The translations under genes were made by a program, and so were the position numbers. Below, piece by piece: positions 48,135 to 57,798 of a DNA stretch of 64,000 nt; position 1 is the first letter of the stretch, and every line of letters begins with the position of its first letter. The notes under the pieces are model-generated. The model ran no database searches. It was not told where the DNA came from and was given only the letters and a program-made list of their open reading frames with translations. The DNA is from Macrothele yani (lineage: Eukaryota > Arthropoda > Arachnida > Araneae > Macrothelidae), in the NCBI GenBank assembly GCA_039090855.1, contig CM077034.1:227752701-227816700 (forward strand). The letters run 5' to 3'.

Positions 48135-48526
48135 TGCCTTGTATTTCCAATAATCAACCTTCTGTATCCATTTTCTGCACAATTAATGTGTTCCCAAAAA
48201 TTAAAATTTGAACATAAATAAAAGTAACTTTATATTATGGCCTATTGTACATAATATTTCCTAAAACTTATCCATAATTTTATTAAAAATCAATTACTTT
48301 TCCTTTTGTGGCGTTAAGATCAGAAAATAGATAGCGGGATCTGTACATTGATGACATCAGTAGACAAACAAATGCTGGATTACTTAATTATGGTTAAATT
48401 TCAGAACATATTAATTATACTAGGGTATAAAATGAACTTATTTTTATCGATGTTCAAAGTTTCATCCTTGGGAACGCGTAAATTGTGAAGAAAATGGCTA
48501 CAGAATGTTTCCCTTTGGAAATACGA
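48135..48526. repeat. foldback, unit 3
   Basis: Arms as in units 1 and 2. Here the arms match each other slightly better (GCGTTCCCAA-type bases kept on both sides as GTGTTCCCAA and TTGGGAACGCG), which suggests the other copies have diverged from a more perfect hairpin. Confidence 0.8.
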
Positions 48527-48632
48527 GGAGTGAACTATCCAGTTGAATTTTGGCACACGATCGAGATGAGTTGACTTCCGCCTCACATTTTACGACTGAA
48601 AAAGGTGCAATCGTGATGCTCATTACGAACAT

Positions 48633-48857
48633 GGCCGCCCTGGTGGCGAAAGTGGTCTAGGCGCTGGCTTATGATGATTCGTTCGTGAAGGCTCGGGTTC
48701 GAATCTCGCTGAGGCATGGATGTTGTGTTTGTCTTACGGCACTAGTTCGGTCCCTTTCCTGGAACCACTGACCCATAAATAAGGGATGGGCGACACCTTA
48801 TATCCCATTGAGTTGCTTATGGTGGCCATTAAACTTTCAGTCAAAACAAGAAAAAAA
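48633..48857 (+). mobile_element. tRNA-derived SINE, copy 6 (diverged)
   Basis: Head GCCGCCCTGGTGGCGAAAGT and box B GGTTCGAATCT, body with many substitutions, A-rich tail. It is the oldest-looking copy in the window. Confidence 0.85.
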
Positions 48858-49306
48858 TCACGAACCTGGACTGTTGTCTTTACTGAAGTGGTTGAATGAA
48901 TTTGTCAATCAAATAAAACTTACATTTGTTGTTTCATAGGAGTTTATTCTTTTAAAGAAAAAAAAAACCCAAAAAACAAAACATAAACAAACTGTCGATT
49001 CCAACGGGTATCGTCTAGTTTTACAGATTTCATTTTTGTTTCTAGCTTTTTTACACGTGACTGCAATTTTGAGGGATACTATTTGTCCTCAAGCACCCAT
49101 CGTTCCTGTATGTTCTGATTTACGTGATCATAATTTCAGCCATTTCTACTTTTCCAACCCTATTTGCTCATAGTGTTAATGAGAAAGACACAGGAGAAAT
49201 GCTGTAGGTTTTAGATTGGCGATAACTGGTAAAGACAGCGCGGGGGAGGGAGTGGGGGATCAAAGAGAGAGAGAGAGAGATGGAAGATATTATCCCCACA
49301 GACCGA
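48858..49306. other. unassigned sequence with a GA microsatellite
   Basis: AT-rich, no recognisable coding or element ends. A (GA) run occupies 49,265-49,280. Confidence 0.5.
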
Positions 49307-49346
49307 AAATTGCATTTTTCAAAGGTATTCTAACATACAAATTTTT

Positions 49347-49460
49347 TGAAGATGACAATCATTTTTTTTGGTGTAAATCTGACAAGGATGGTAAGTCAGA
49401 TAACATCGGAAAACTGGAATCCTTGTCATAATTGCACCAATAAACGGATTGTCATCTTCG
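49347..49460. repeat. short foldback (internally deleted copy of the same end)
   Basis: GAAGATGACAATC ... CAAGGATG and ATCCTTGTCAT ... GATTGTCATCTTC are inverted arms of about 45 bp separated by about 25 bp. It looks like left and right ends of the foldback family joined with the tRNA centre deleted. Confidence 0.75.
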
Positions 49461-49920
49461 AAAAATTTGTATGGTATGCCCAGCAAAAACACAAGTGCTG
49501 GGAAACTGCTGGCCACCAGCTGGCATTGATGGGTCACTGCTGGCTGAAATCTGCCGCTCACGGCCCGGTAGTGGTCCGTTGGTGGCAGCGCTATCAGTTG
49601 GCGAGCCATTGATGGCCCTACAGCATGGCCGTGAATTGTGGGCTTCCAGGCAAGTGCCACTAGTGGCCCGTTGCTGGCAACCAATGCAACCCCCAACAGC
49701 AGGTGGAAGCATCGGGACTGCGCATGCGCAGAAGCAACACTTGCTGTGTCTCTCATGGTACCAGTTACTTGAAGACGACGCTATCGCCATCGTGTTATTT
49801 TAGTGGATGTTAAGAAAAAATCCATATATGGACAGGCGAATTAATTTCCTAATGAAATTTTGCGTCGACGAAGATATCAGATTAAGCCGTGAAATACTAG
49901 ATTACAGCCATGAAATACAC

Positions 49921-49961
49921 CCACTCCATTCCCATGAATAACAATTCATGGAATGGAGTGG
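49921..49961. repeat. hairpin, 18-19-bp arms
   Basis: CCACTCCATTCCCATGAAT and ATTCATGGAATGGAGTGG are inverted, one base bulged, with a 4-nt loop. It lies in the AT-rich centre of the element. Confidence 0.8.
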
Positions 49962-50529
49962 ATGAATAACAGGAAAAAATTTGAAACCGCTTGAAACACA
50001 TATCCTGGAAAACCATTCAAATAGCGTTTGTTGAAAAAAAAAAAAAGAATTATGCGCGTACAAAATGTATTAATTATTTGAAAGAAAAAAAGCAACGCTA
50101 TGTGGTTTACTCATCCATGGGTTGAATACACAAGACTGGGAGGAATTCGCTTCTAAAAAAAACAAGTAAAATAAAATATTTACTCTTTAAAACAAATGTA
50201 GCTTCGGACAACGGAAAGGAAAGACATAACGTTAAAAATTTAACAGGATGTGACCTGAACCCGGGTAAATATATATTTATTCAACAATCTCTTTTCAAGA
50301 CGGCAAGGACAGTACAAAACTTTGGAAAGCGACTCTAAGTATGTACACGCCTTGAAAATGAGTGAAGTTCCCTTAAGTTAAAAAAAAAACTATCGTTACG
50401 TTGAAAAAATTCATTTATCAATTACGTGAAACTGACTTTTATGAAATATACCTCGCAATATTATAAAATGAAAGAGGGAAGCATTCGATTAGAAATTACA
50501 TACCAAACAAATAGCTTCCAGCACGTACC

Positions 50530-50660
50530 CGAGTGTTGTGAATTAGTCGGGTCGGTAGCGAGCGCGGCTTCCATGTAAACGGCCCAGGATCGAATCTATT
50601 CCGATACAAACGGCGTTTTTCCGGCCTGTCGAGAAAATTTCCCCAGCGCAGTGCGTTAAT
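50530..50660 (+). other. possible tRNA-like SINE fragment
   Basis: GTCGGTAGCGAGCGCGGCTT resembles a box A region and GGATCGAATCT, 40 nt on, a weak box B. No A-tail or target duplication is clear, so this is only a candidate. Confidence 0.3.
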
Positions 50661-51261
50661 TCACAAACTTCGTAAGTGTAAAGTTAAAAAATTGTAGATT
50701 TAGGGAACTGCGGTTATCCTTGCTTTTTTTTATTTATTTATTATTGCTACTACTGGGAAATTGGCGGACAAGATTCGGCAAGCCACCAGTTACGTCACGT
50801 GGTTGCTGGCTGCCACGAACGTCCCACTAGCGGACCACATTAGGCTAGCCATCATTTCTGGCAAGTACTTGCAGGGCCACTGAAGGGCCACTTGTGGCAG
50901 ATACTGCCTGTGATGGACCACTGATAGCCCTGTTGTGGCATATGACAGCTGATGGGGTGCCAACTGTTGGCCTGAACTGCTGGCCCTTCTGATGGCCGCC
51001 CGGACATTTTATTGACGGTTCGGCAGCGGCAACATAGTGCTGGGCCATTGCTGGCAGTGCTGGCTGCCAGTAATGGCCCACTGCTGGCCCAGCAATACTG
51101 TTTTTGCTGGGTGGTTTATTTAATCCCGTATTCCATTCATGATTTATCTGCTCCTCCGGGTAATCACGGGATAGGATTCTTAATCTCCAGGTTCGCTGAA
51201 CATGAATGCCAGTTGCTTCGACTAGCAAATCCTGCGATGGTTATACTCAAATTAATCGGAA

Positions 51262-51440
51262 ACTTGAGACTTTGTCGTTCTGGGTGGTGCAGTGATTAGC
51301 ATACCCAGGCGCTATCTGAGAGACAGGTTCGATTCCCACTCCAGGACGACGAACTTTTCAAGTTTTCGGATATTGTCTGACTTATCATCCTTGTCATGTT
51401 TACAGCAAAAAACGGATTGTCATCTTCAAAAAAATTTTTT
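51262..51440 (+). mobile_element. second tRNA-derived SINE family, right half
   Basis: GTTCTGGGTGGTGCAGTGATTA (written as box A GGTGCAGTGATTAGC) and box B GGTTCGATTCCC, then a 3' body ending GGATTGTCATCTTCA and an A/T run. The matching half at 62,064-62,223 is colinear. It is distinct from the GCCGCCCCGG SINE. Confidence 0.7.
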
Positions 51441-51843
51441 TTTTTAAATTGCATTTTTCAAAGGTATTCTAACCTGTTGGCACAAAATTTATATGCAATA
51501 TGCAATTTCTCAGTTACAAATGAATCTTTTTCCAGGTGTTGGTATTCTAATAATATTATACTGATGAGATAATTATATGCATTGAATGCATTTTGATCGT
51601 TGTGAGCATAAAATAATGTGAGTTATCTTTCTTATAGCAAATCTGATTAAAATTGGCAAATCATTTACATAGTAAATACCCTATTAATTGATATGTTTGA
51701 TACATTTAATCAATGCATTTGATACATCTGTAAATCGAAGATATCAATTAAACATTCTCTGAAATTTTTTTACAGATTTCAGTTCTTCAAAGTTGGCAGG
51801 TCTTTTTACACATAGTAAAAATATATTTTTTGTCTTTTTTTAG

Positions 51844-52747
51844 GAATCCATGTGGTTTAGCTTCATCTTCTGGACTTAATCTGCTGGATAATATCCTGGA
51901 AAACCAGAACGCCCTTATGTGTAGAAGAAATATTACCACTGGCAGAGATGGATCTCTGAACGTGAAAGAAAAAAGTCTAAGTTTGTCTGCAAAAGTAAGA
52001 TGTGATAGTAACAGTTCCAAAAGTGAACGTGAGAAAGAAGCAGGGAGCACTAGTGAGAAACCTCCCAAGTACAAGGTTTCCATAAAAAATTGCAGCCGCA
52101 CAAGCTCCGAAGCTGCAATCCAAAAAATGAAAAAGTGCCTACCAACGAGCACTGCAACTAAAAATGAACGAAAGATTGACATGGACAGTCCTTCAAGCGG
52201 CAGCACTGGTTCAAGCGGTGAAGCCAAAAGCATCCGCAAGAGGCACTTGCAGACATGGTCGAATGACGTAGAACGCCCTTTTAAAATTCCCAAAGTGTCA
52301 AGTTCCTCAAATAAAAGTACAGTTCCGGAAACAAACTTAAAAATGTCAAATGTACACAATAGCATTACCAGCATATCATCATCAAGGACTTCCAGTGCAG
52401 AAGAAAGTACTGCACATTTGAACTCAGGTCATTGGCATTCTGGTAAAAAGTCACGTGATGGTAGTAACACTACAGAGACTTCTAATAAGGAGAACAGCAG
52501 TGCAGTGTTGAACTTTGGTGATTACCCCTCAGGTAAAAAGTTACACAGTAGTGTTAACGGCATTTCATCGAAGTCCAACAGCAGAGAAGAACATGCTGAG
52601 AAATCGAACTCAGATAGGAAATCAAATGAATATTTTCCTGGGAGAGCAATAAAGACTTCTGGTGTAGAAAATGGTGAAGAAGAGAATAAAAATGGTGATA
52701 GGACACCTGTGCAGATAAACATTCAACTTAATTCCCAAACAGAAAAA
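51844..52747 (+). CDS. PHRF1: PHRF1-like exon (Ser/Lys-rich region)
   Basis: The acceptor is a T-tract ending TAG at 51,843; the donor is AAA/GTAAGT at 52,747. The exon enters in phase 2 and leaves in phase 0. About 301 codons are open. The start, LASSSGLNLLDNILENQNAL then GRDGSLNVKEKS, matches the conserved block of PHRF1 in which a short amphipathic stretch is followed by RDGSL; the rest is Ser-, Lys- and Asn-rich and disordered, typical of the C-terminal half. In known species PHRF1 is a nuclear ubiquitin ligase with PHD and RING domains N-terminally and an RNA polymerase II CTD-binding tail. Those domains lie outside the window. Identification rests on two short conserved blocks, one in each exon. 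Confidence 0.75.
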
Positions 52748-52846
52748 GTAAGTCTTAATGTTTTGTTTTCTTTTGTTATTTTAATGTACAGATAGTGAGT
52801 TGAAAGTTTTGCAATTTTTGGATCACTTTATGTCTTCAAAATATCT

Positions 52847-53899
52847 TTACGACGAAAGCTGACTAGCATTCAATGTATAAGGCCATCGTGTTGCACCTCC
52901 TAGCCATCTGTCTGCCAGTTCTTCAATTCTGCGACGGTACCGGCTATTGTTCTTCGAGTCGAAGCACTGCTTCACCCCAGCTGCGACCTCCTCCCGGTTG
53001 CTGAAGTGCCGCCCGTGAAGGAAGTGGGCCATGGACCGGAACAAGTAATATTTCGACGAGGCAAGGTCTGGACTCTATGCTGGGCGTGGCATCAGTTCGA
53101 TACCCTCAAGTTCCTGGAGTTTGGCCTGGGTCGTCCGTGCGTTATGAGGCCGAGGGTTGTTCTGCTGTAGGAGAGAGCGCTTTCTGTTCATCTCATCAAT
53201 CAGTGCCAGGTACTTCTCCAAAATGGCATACATCCGCTCCAGCTGTTGAGAGTAGAGATTGGCGTTGACGGTGCGGCCATCTGGAACAAATTCGTAATGA
53301 ATTATCCCCTCGAAATTCCACCAGACACAGAGCATCACTTGGTGCTTGAAGCGCCCGCATTTCGCAACAGGTTTTGGAAGCTGTCACGGGTCAACGACTG
53401 CTGTTGTGTGTTAGGATTATGGAAACAGACCCACTTCTCATCGCACGTAACAGTTCTTTTGATGAAACTTTCATCACGTGGCTTTTCTAGGAGTTCCGTG
53501 CCCACTTCCACTCGGCTATTTGCTTCATCTGGTATCAGTTCATGAGGGACAATGTGGTCAGCACCTGTAGACTTTGCCGAAATCCTGAAGGTGATTAACG
53601 ACGGTGATCTGTGATATGCACGGTTCGTCTGATAATCTTCGAGTACTGGTTGTCGGATTTGCCTCTACGGCCTGTGCGATGGTTTCCAAAACCATGGTTC
53701 GCGGCTTACCTGACCTTGGCTGTTCGTCGAGGTTTCTGTCACGTGATTGAAATTTCTTGAACCATCTGGTTTAGTGCTGTGGCCCACGGAACCTTCCATT
53801 TTTCGGATGACAAATTTTTGGTGTTACTTCAGCAGCGTTATAGCTGAGTTCAAACTCGTAGAGCAGAAGTTCCCTCATTAAACGGTTGCTGCTTTTCAT
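52847..53899 (-). pseudogene. mariner transposase, antisense in the PHRF1-like intron
   Basis: Reading the minus strand from ATG at 53,899, fragments follow in mariner order: MKSSNRLMRELLLYEFELSY, a helix-turn-helix part with PTTSTRRLS, VWWNFEGIIHYEFVPDGRTV, LLQQNNPRPHNARTTQ, SPDL-type third motif and YYLFRSMAHFLHGRHF, ending near LADRWLG. Several stops and frameshifts break it. The second catalytic Asp (normally HDNARPH) is Asn here. About 1.05 kb corresponds to a nearly full-length gene. A second copy of the family is at 59,840-60,816 on the plus strand. TIRs are not recognisable. Confidence 0.8.
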
Positions 53900-54009
53900 C
53901 TTTTAGGCATCCCAAGCACAGACAGAACGACGACATGTAATGCTGTTCACAGCAACGACTACCACTTTATATCTCTTTCGACTGACTGTAGTGTGCGACT
54001 TGAACTAAT

Positions 54010-54440
54010 TCAAACACGTGGTATACCCACCGCAGTGTATGCGTTTATGCAAACATGAAAGAACTTTCCACTCACCCTCAGTGTTGCATTCAAGAACAGT
54101 AAAAGTCCGATATTGTGAGAGCAGGCAAAAATTGAAAAGAAATGTCGTTATAACAGACTTCTCGGATGTAACGAGAAGCACAACAGGAGGGGGGGGCATG
54201 AAGTAACAGGCAGGTCGTTAAAGATGTTCCTGTTCCAGCTGAGTTCAATGGTTTGAACTTTCTAAAATACCTACTACCTAGTAACTGACTGGCCGACGGC
54301 ACACACATATGAGAATTTGTTTATAAAAAATTCCTTGATAAGTGGTTCAATTTATTTGGCTTGGACGAGTATGAACCTTGACTTGAGAAGTATGGTCCAT
54401 CACAGAATCAACCTGGAAGTACTATGCTGCTGAGATTTAA
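54010..54440. other. unassigned intronic sequence
   Basis: Contains a short G-run (GGAGGGGGGGGC near 54,187). No coding frame or element ends identified; part may be the 5' leader of the antisense mariner. Confidence 0.4.
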
Positions 54441-54444
54441 AAAT

Positions 54445-54643
54445 ATGCTGATGTATTTGGCTGGTTAACTGAAATTCGTCAGTTCTGCTGGGAGTTAGAA
54501 ATGGTCCCTCATGATTGGTGGGATGCTATCATTGTTCCCTTGTATATGGAAAAAGGTGATCAGACTGGCTGCAAGAGCTATCGTGGTATCAGCCTTCTGA
54601 TTCCGCCCGGGAAAGTGTTTGGAAAGATCATCAAGATGTGAGG
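54445..54643 (+). pseudogene. LINE reverse transcriptase fragment (fingers/palm start)
   Basis: The frame reads WLTEIRQFCWELEMVPHDWW, then DAIIVPLYMEKGDQ and YRGISLL: the W..A.I.P..K.G......YR.ISLL block of non-LTR reverse transcriptases. It is cut by SINE copy 7 and probably continues at 55,050. It belongs to the same family as 59,545-59,830. Confidence 0.8.
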
Positions 54644-54830
54644 GCCGCCCCGGTGGCACAGTGGTCTAAGGCGCTGGCCTGTGATCATTCGTCCGTAAGG
54701 GGTCCGGGTTCGAATCCCGGTCAGGCATGGATGTTGTGGCTGTTTGTGCAAACTTAACTGGGACGACCGCGTGTATCGGAAGAAGTCGTCGATAGTGTTT
54801 TCACCACCATTCAACGAAGCCCGATTGAGA
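54644..54830 (+). mobile_element. tRNA-derived SINE, copy 7, with a different 3' body
   Basis: The head (GCCGCCCCGGTGGCACAGTG, box B GGTTCGAATCC, to ATGGATGTTGTG) matches the other copies, but from 54,739 the body is unrelated (CTGTTTGTGCAAACTTAACT, AGTCGTCGATAGTG). It therefore represents a second family sharing the tRNA head, or a chimera. The right limit is uncertain. Confidence 0.7.
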
Positions 54831-55049
54831 TATCTTTCCTCGCGTTTGGGCGGAAATGGATAACCTGCTCGATGTGTGTCGTGTGACTAAGGGTGCACAC
54901 ATAGAACATCTGTGACTGTCTCTAAAAAATTTGAAATATTCCCTTACAATTCTATTACAGGTAACATAAAGTATCTAACATTGTTCTTGTTTTATAGTGC
55001 GTTGAAACTGTATACTTCTTTATGAATCACCCTGTATAAGAGACTCGGC

Positions 55050-55500
55050 TTATTTGTGTAAAAATTCGGTATCCTTGAAGTATAGAGCATGTGCACGAGT
55101 GAATGGTGTTTTAATGAAATTATTTTCAACTGATGCAGAAGTCAGACAAGTTTGTGTAATGTCACCCTGGATGTTTAAAGATATGTACGCTTGTAATATA
55201 AAGCATTTGCCTCAGTGAATGGCGTTTATCGAAATGGGTTTCTACCTGGGCAGAAGTCAGACAAACTTGTGGAATGTCCCAATGGATATTTAATATATTT
55301 ATAGATGTGTGCATACGTGATGCCAGAATGGACAATACTGGTTCAGGTCTTAGTAATGTCTGTGTTTGTAGATTGCTGTATGCTGATGACACAATCCTGC
55401 TGGCAGAGAGCAAAAGTGAATTGCATATGATGTTGTGTCGGATGTGTGAAGTTCATGTGAAATTCAAATAAGGGAAAAATCAGAGGTACGGTTTTTGAGT
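55050..55500 (+). pseudogene. LINE reverse transcriptase fragment with YADD motif
   Basis: Contains ACARVNGVLMKLF and AEVRQVCVMSPWMF-type sequence, then, after a degraded second copy of that segment (55,195-55,310), a 66-codon frame with FIDVCIRDARM and LLYADDTILLAESKSE. YADD carries the two catalytic aspartates of the palm. Stops precede and follow it. The family is a non-LTR element resembling jockey/CR1-type ORF2. Confidence 0.85.
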
Positions 55501-55885
55501 GAGAAACTGTTAGCACTGAATGCAAGGTAAGTTTAAATGGCACAGTGATTGACTAGGGGAGAAACATTTGTATATTTATAAAATATATTTGTCAGAGAGA
55601 ACAAATTAGATGGCAAAATTAGTAGGTGAGTGAATTCATCTCACAAAGTCATTGCTGCTTTAAGAGGATTTCACACGAACCATGGGTTCCCAAAGAAGTC
55701 CCGAATGACTCTGTATGAAAGTGTAATTGTTCCTTTTCTGATGTAAGCCAGTAAAACCTGGGTACTGCAGAAAAGACATTTATGTGCTGGAGAGATCAGT
55801 TACTTATGGAGAGATTGTGGCAAGATATATTTTGAATCTTGTGAGGAACAAAGATCTGTAATGTGAGGCAAAATGCTGTCAGCAG

Positions 55886-56500
55886 GGTGGAGACAAGTAT
55901 CCTTAGGTGGTTTGGGCATGTTGAAAGAATGACTGATCAGATGCTTAACTAAGAGAATTTATTCAGCCCAGGTGGCAGGAAAGAGGGTAGAGGAAGACCA
56001 AGGAAATTGTGGGAGGACCAGATTCAGAAAAGAGAAAAAATAATGCGTGTGAGGTACAAACGTTTTTGCGTGAGATATGTGATAGTAAGGATGAAACAGA
56101 TATATTGAGGTGGTTTGGCCTTGGTGAAAGAATGCTGTAAAGGAATTTATTCAGCATGAGTGGCAGGAAAGGAAGGTGGAGGAAGGCCAAGGAAATCATG
56201 GGAGAACAGGATTCTGGAATGTCTGCCTGAGAAGAAAGATAATGAGTATGAAGTACAAAAGGTCTTGTTGAGATGTGTAGTAATAGGGGGAAAGAAATAT
56301 TCTGAGGTGGTTTGGCTATCCTGAAAGAATTCTAACTAACATAACTTGTTCAGCACAAGTGGCAGGAACGAAAGGTAGAGGAAGGCCAAGAAAATCATGG
56401 GAGCACCAGATTCGGGAATGCCTGCATCAGAAGAAGATAGTAAGTTTGAAGTAGAAACGGTCTTGTGTGAGACGTGTGATGGAAGCCAGTGAAGCTCAAG
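55886..56500 (+). repeat. LINE 3' tail, tandemly triplicated (about 200 bp each)
   Basis: Three diverged units carry the motif order GAGGTGGTTTGG, GAAAGAATG, GTGGCAGGAA, GGAAGACCAAG/GGAAGGCCAAG: starting about 55,890, 56,100 and 56,298. In translation this is LRWFG..ERM ... GRGRPRKLWEDQ, the usual C-terminus of such LINE ORF2 proteins. All three contain stops. Confidence 0.85.
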
Positions 56501-56619
56501 TTGCATGCAGAGATTGCTGTGAATGGAGACATTTGATGCACCAACAGTAAATTTTAGTTTCATCAAATCAATGAAATAAGAGATATTCTTCATAATATCA
56601 ATACATGGGAAATCGAAAG

Positions 56620-57525
56620 AACTTTCAAAGCAAACTGAGACATAGGAATCTGAAAGTCCTCAAGCAACTGAGACATAGGAATTTGAAAATCCTCAAGTGA
56701 CTGAGACATAGGAATCTGAAAGTCCTCATGTAGCTGAGTCATAGGAATCGGAAAATCCTCAAGCAACTGAGACATAGGAATCTGAAAGTCCTCAACTAAC
56801 GGAGTCATAGAAATCTGAAAGTCCTCAAATATCTGAGACATAGGAATCTGAAAGTCCTCAAGGAACTGAGACATAGGAATTTGAAAATCCTCAAGTGACT
56901 GAGACATGGGAATTTCAAAGTCCTCAAGTAACTGAGACATAGGAATCTGAAAGTCCTCATGTAGCTGAGTCATAGGAATCGGAAAATCCTCAAGCAACTG
57001 AGACATAAGAATCTGAAAGTCCTGAACTAACGGAGTCATAGAAATCTGAAAGTCCTCAAATATCTGAGACATAGGAATCTGAAAGTCTTCAACTCAAGTA
57101 ACTGAGTCATAGAAATCTGAAAGTCCTCAAATATCTGAAACATAGGAATCTGAAAGTCCTCAAATATCTGAAACATAGGAATCTGAAAGTCCTCTACTCA
57201 AGTAACTGAGTCATAGTAATCTGAAAGTCCTCAAATATCTGAGACATAGGAATATGAAAGTCCTCAAGCAACTGAGTCATAGTAATCTGAAAGTACACAA
57301 ATATCTGAGACATAGGAATATGAAAGTCCTCAAGCAACTGAGTCATAGGAATCTGAAAGTACTCAAATATCTGAGACATAGGAATCTGAAAATTCTCAAA
57401 TCGCTGAGACATAGGAATCTGAAAGTCCTGAAGCAACGGAGTCATAGGAATCTGAAAGTCCTTAAGTAACTGAGACATAGGAACATGAATGTCTCCATGC
57501 AACTGAGACATAGACTGACCTTGAA
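56620..57525. repeat. 33-bp minisatellite, about 27 copies
   Basis: The unit is AGACATAGGAATCTGAAAGT then CCTCAAGCAACTG, with variants AGTCATAG, ATATCTG, TGTAGCTG. A few units carry a 3-6-bp insertion such as TCAACTCAAG (57,089, 57,195). On the minus strand 33 bp is 11 codons, consensus MSQLLEDFQIP, so open frames of 160 and 165 codons run through it (56,590-57,072; 57,194-57,691). Lying in an intron and antisense to the gene, these are probably not expressed proteins. Confidence 0.9.
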
Positions 57526-57798
57526 ACTTTGCTGTTCCATCAGTTTTAAACTTTAATCTGGCAGATGAGATTTCTTTGAGGAACAAACCTCTGAACCTCA
57601 GAGAACAGCTTAGTGATATGTAATATGTATGTGACTGAGTTGCACTATTGTTGAACAACATTTGTCTTGTGCAGTTATTTATTACAGTCAATTGTTAACT
57701 CTGCAGTTTTTATCTTTTAACGTTTTCAGTGCTTTTTATTTAAACATTTTGCTTTTCATGGTGTCAATGTAAATTTGTCATTTTGAACTTTGCTGTAG

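Larger units (their letters stand above)
35166..48526 (+). repeat. three tandem 3.8-kb units (possible LTR-element array)
   Basis: Long blocks recur at offsets of about 3.75-3.8 kb: for instance GGAATACCTCCTCTTTTGGT near 35,726, 39,496 and 43,298, and AAAATGGCTACAGAA near 37,878, 41,665 and 48,491 (the last displaced by insertions). Divergence between copies is modest, with scattered substitutions and small indels. No long coding frame exists in any copy. Possible reading: LTR (TGT...AACA, about 2.19 kb) and 1.6-kb internal region, repeated by recombination between LTRs. The alternative is simple segmental tandem duplication. Confidence 0.85.
44881..48526 (+). mobile_element. candidate LTR D, truncated and interrupted by hAT
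   Basis: Begins TGTTAGGACCCATTACC. After 24 bp it is interrupted by a hAT element (44,905-47,593), then continues GGTAGCCCCAACC. It keeps the foldback (48,135-48,526) and then stops matching, so the promoter end is missing. About 0.95 kb remains. Confidence 0.45.
49479..51111. mobile_element. non-autonomous DNA element with CCCAGCAAAAACA TIRs
   Basis: Inverted ends CCCAGCAAAAACA (49,479-49,491) and TGTTTTTGCTGGG (51,099-51,111). Both subterminal zones (to about 49,720 and from about 50,770) are packed with TGCTGGC, GGCCCA and GCCAC-type short motifs, as seen in DNA transposons with many transposase-binding repeats. The middle is AT-rich without a transposase frame. I could not find a clean target duplication, so the superfamily is open. 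Confidence 0.6.
49307..51473. mobile_element. foldback element bracketed by 28-bp direct repeats
   Basis: The 28-bp sequence AAATTGCATTTTTCAAAGGT + ATTCTAAC occurs at 49,307-49,334 and 51,446-51,473. Just inside are inverted ends: TGAAGATGACAATC ... GGTGTAAATCTGACAAGG (49,346) and its reverse, TCTGACTTATCATCCTTGTC ... GATTGTCATCTTCA (51,376-51,429). The same inverted ends close the element at 61,771-62,223. The interior holds a tRNA-derived part (51,262-51,355), a unique block shared with 61,931-62,058, and a nested TGCTGGC-rich element. Confidence 0.6.
52748..57798 (+). other. intron of the PHRF1-like gene, 5.05 kb, filled with transposons
   Basis: GTAAGT at the 5' end and TTTGCTGTAG at the 3' end. 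In order it holds an antisense mariner, LINE fragments split by a SINE, a triplicated LINE tail and a 33-bp minisatellite. Both borders are phase 0, so removal joins the two exons in frame. Confidence 0.75.

Noticed and set aside
49255..49335. Upstream PHRF1-like exon ending at the CAAAG/GTATTC near 49,325
   Set aside because: The sequence is half of the 28-bp direct repeat that also occurs at 51,446, with no conserved protein block.
51787..52374. 195-codon minus-strand frame opposite the PHRF1-like exon
   Set aside because: Ser-rich coding on the plus strand suppresses stops on the complement; the plus strand has splice sites and conserved blocks.
54005..54308. Short frames on both strands between the mariner and the LINE
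   Set aside because: Under 75 codons, mutually overlapping, no motif, and inside an intron.
6052..54740. tRNA genes at the box A/box B positions
   Set aside because: The heads are followed by conserved non-tRNA bodies, A-tails and target duplications and are degenerate in the anticodon arm; they are SINEs.
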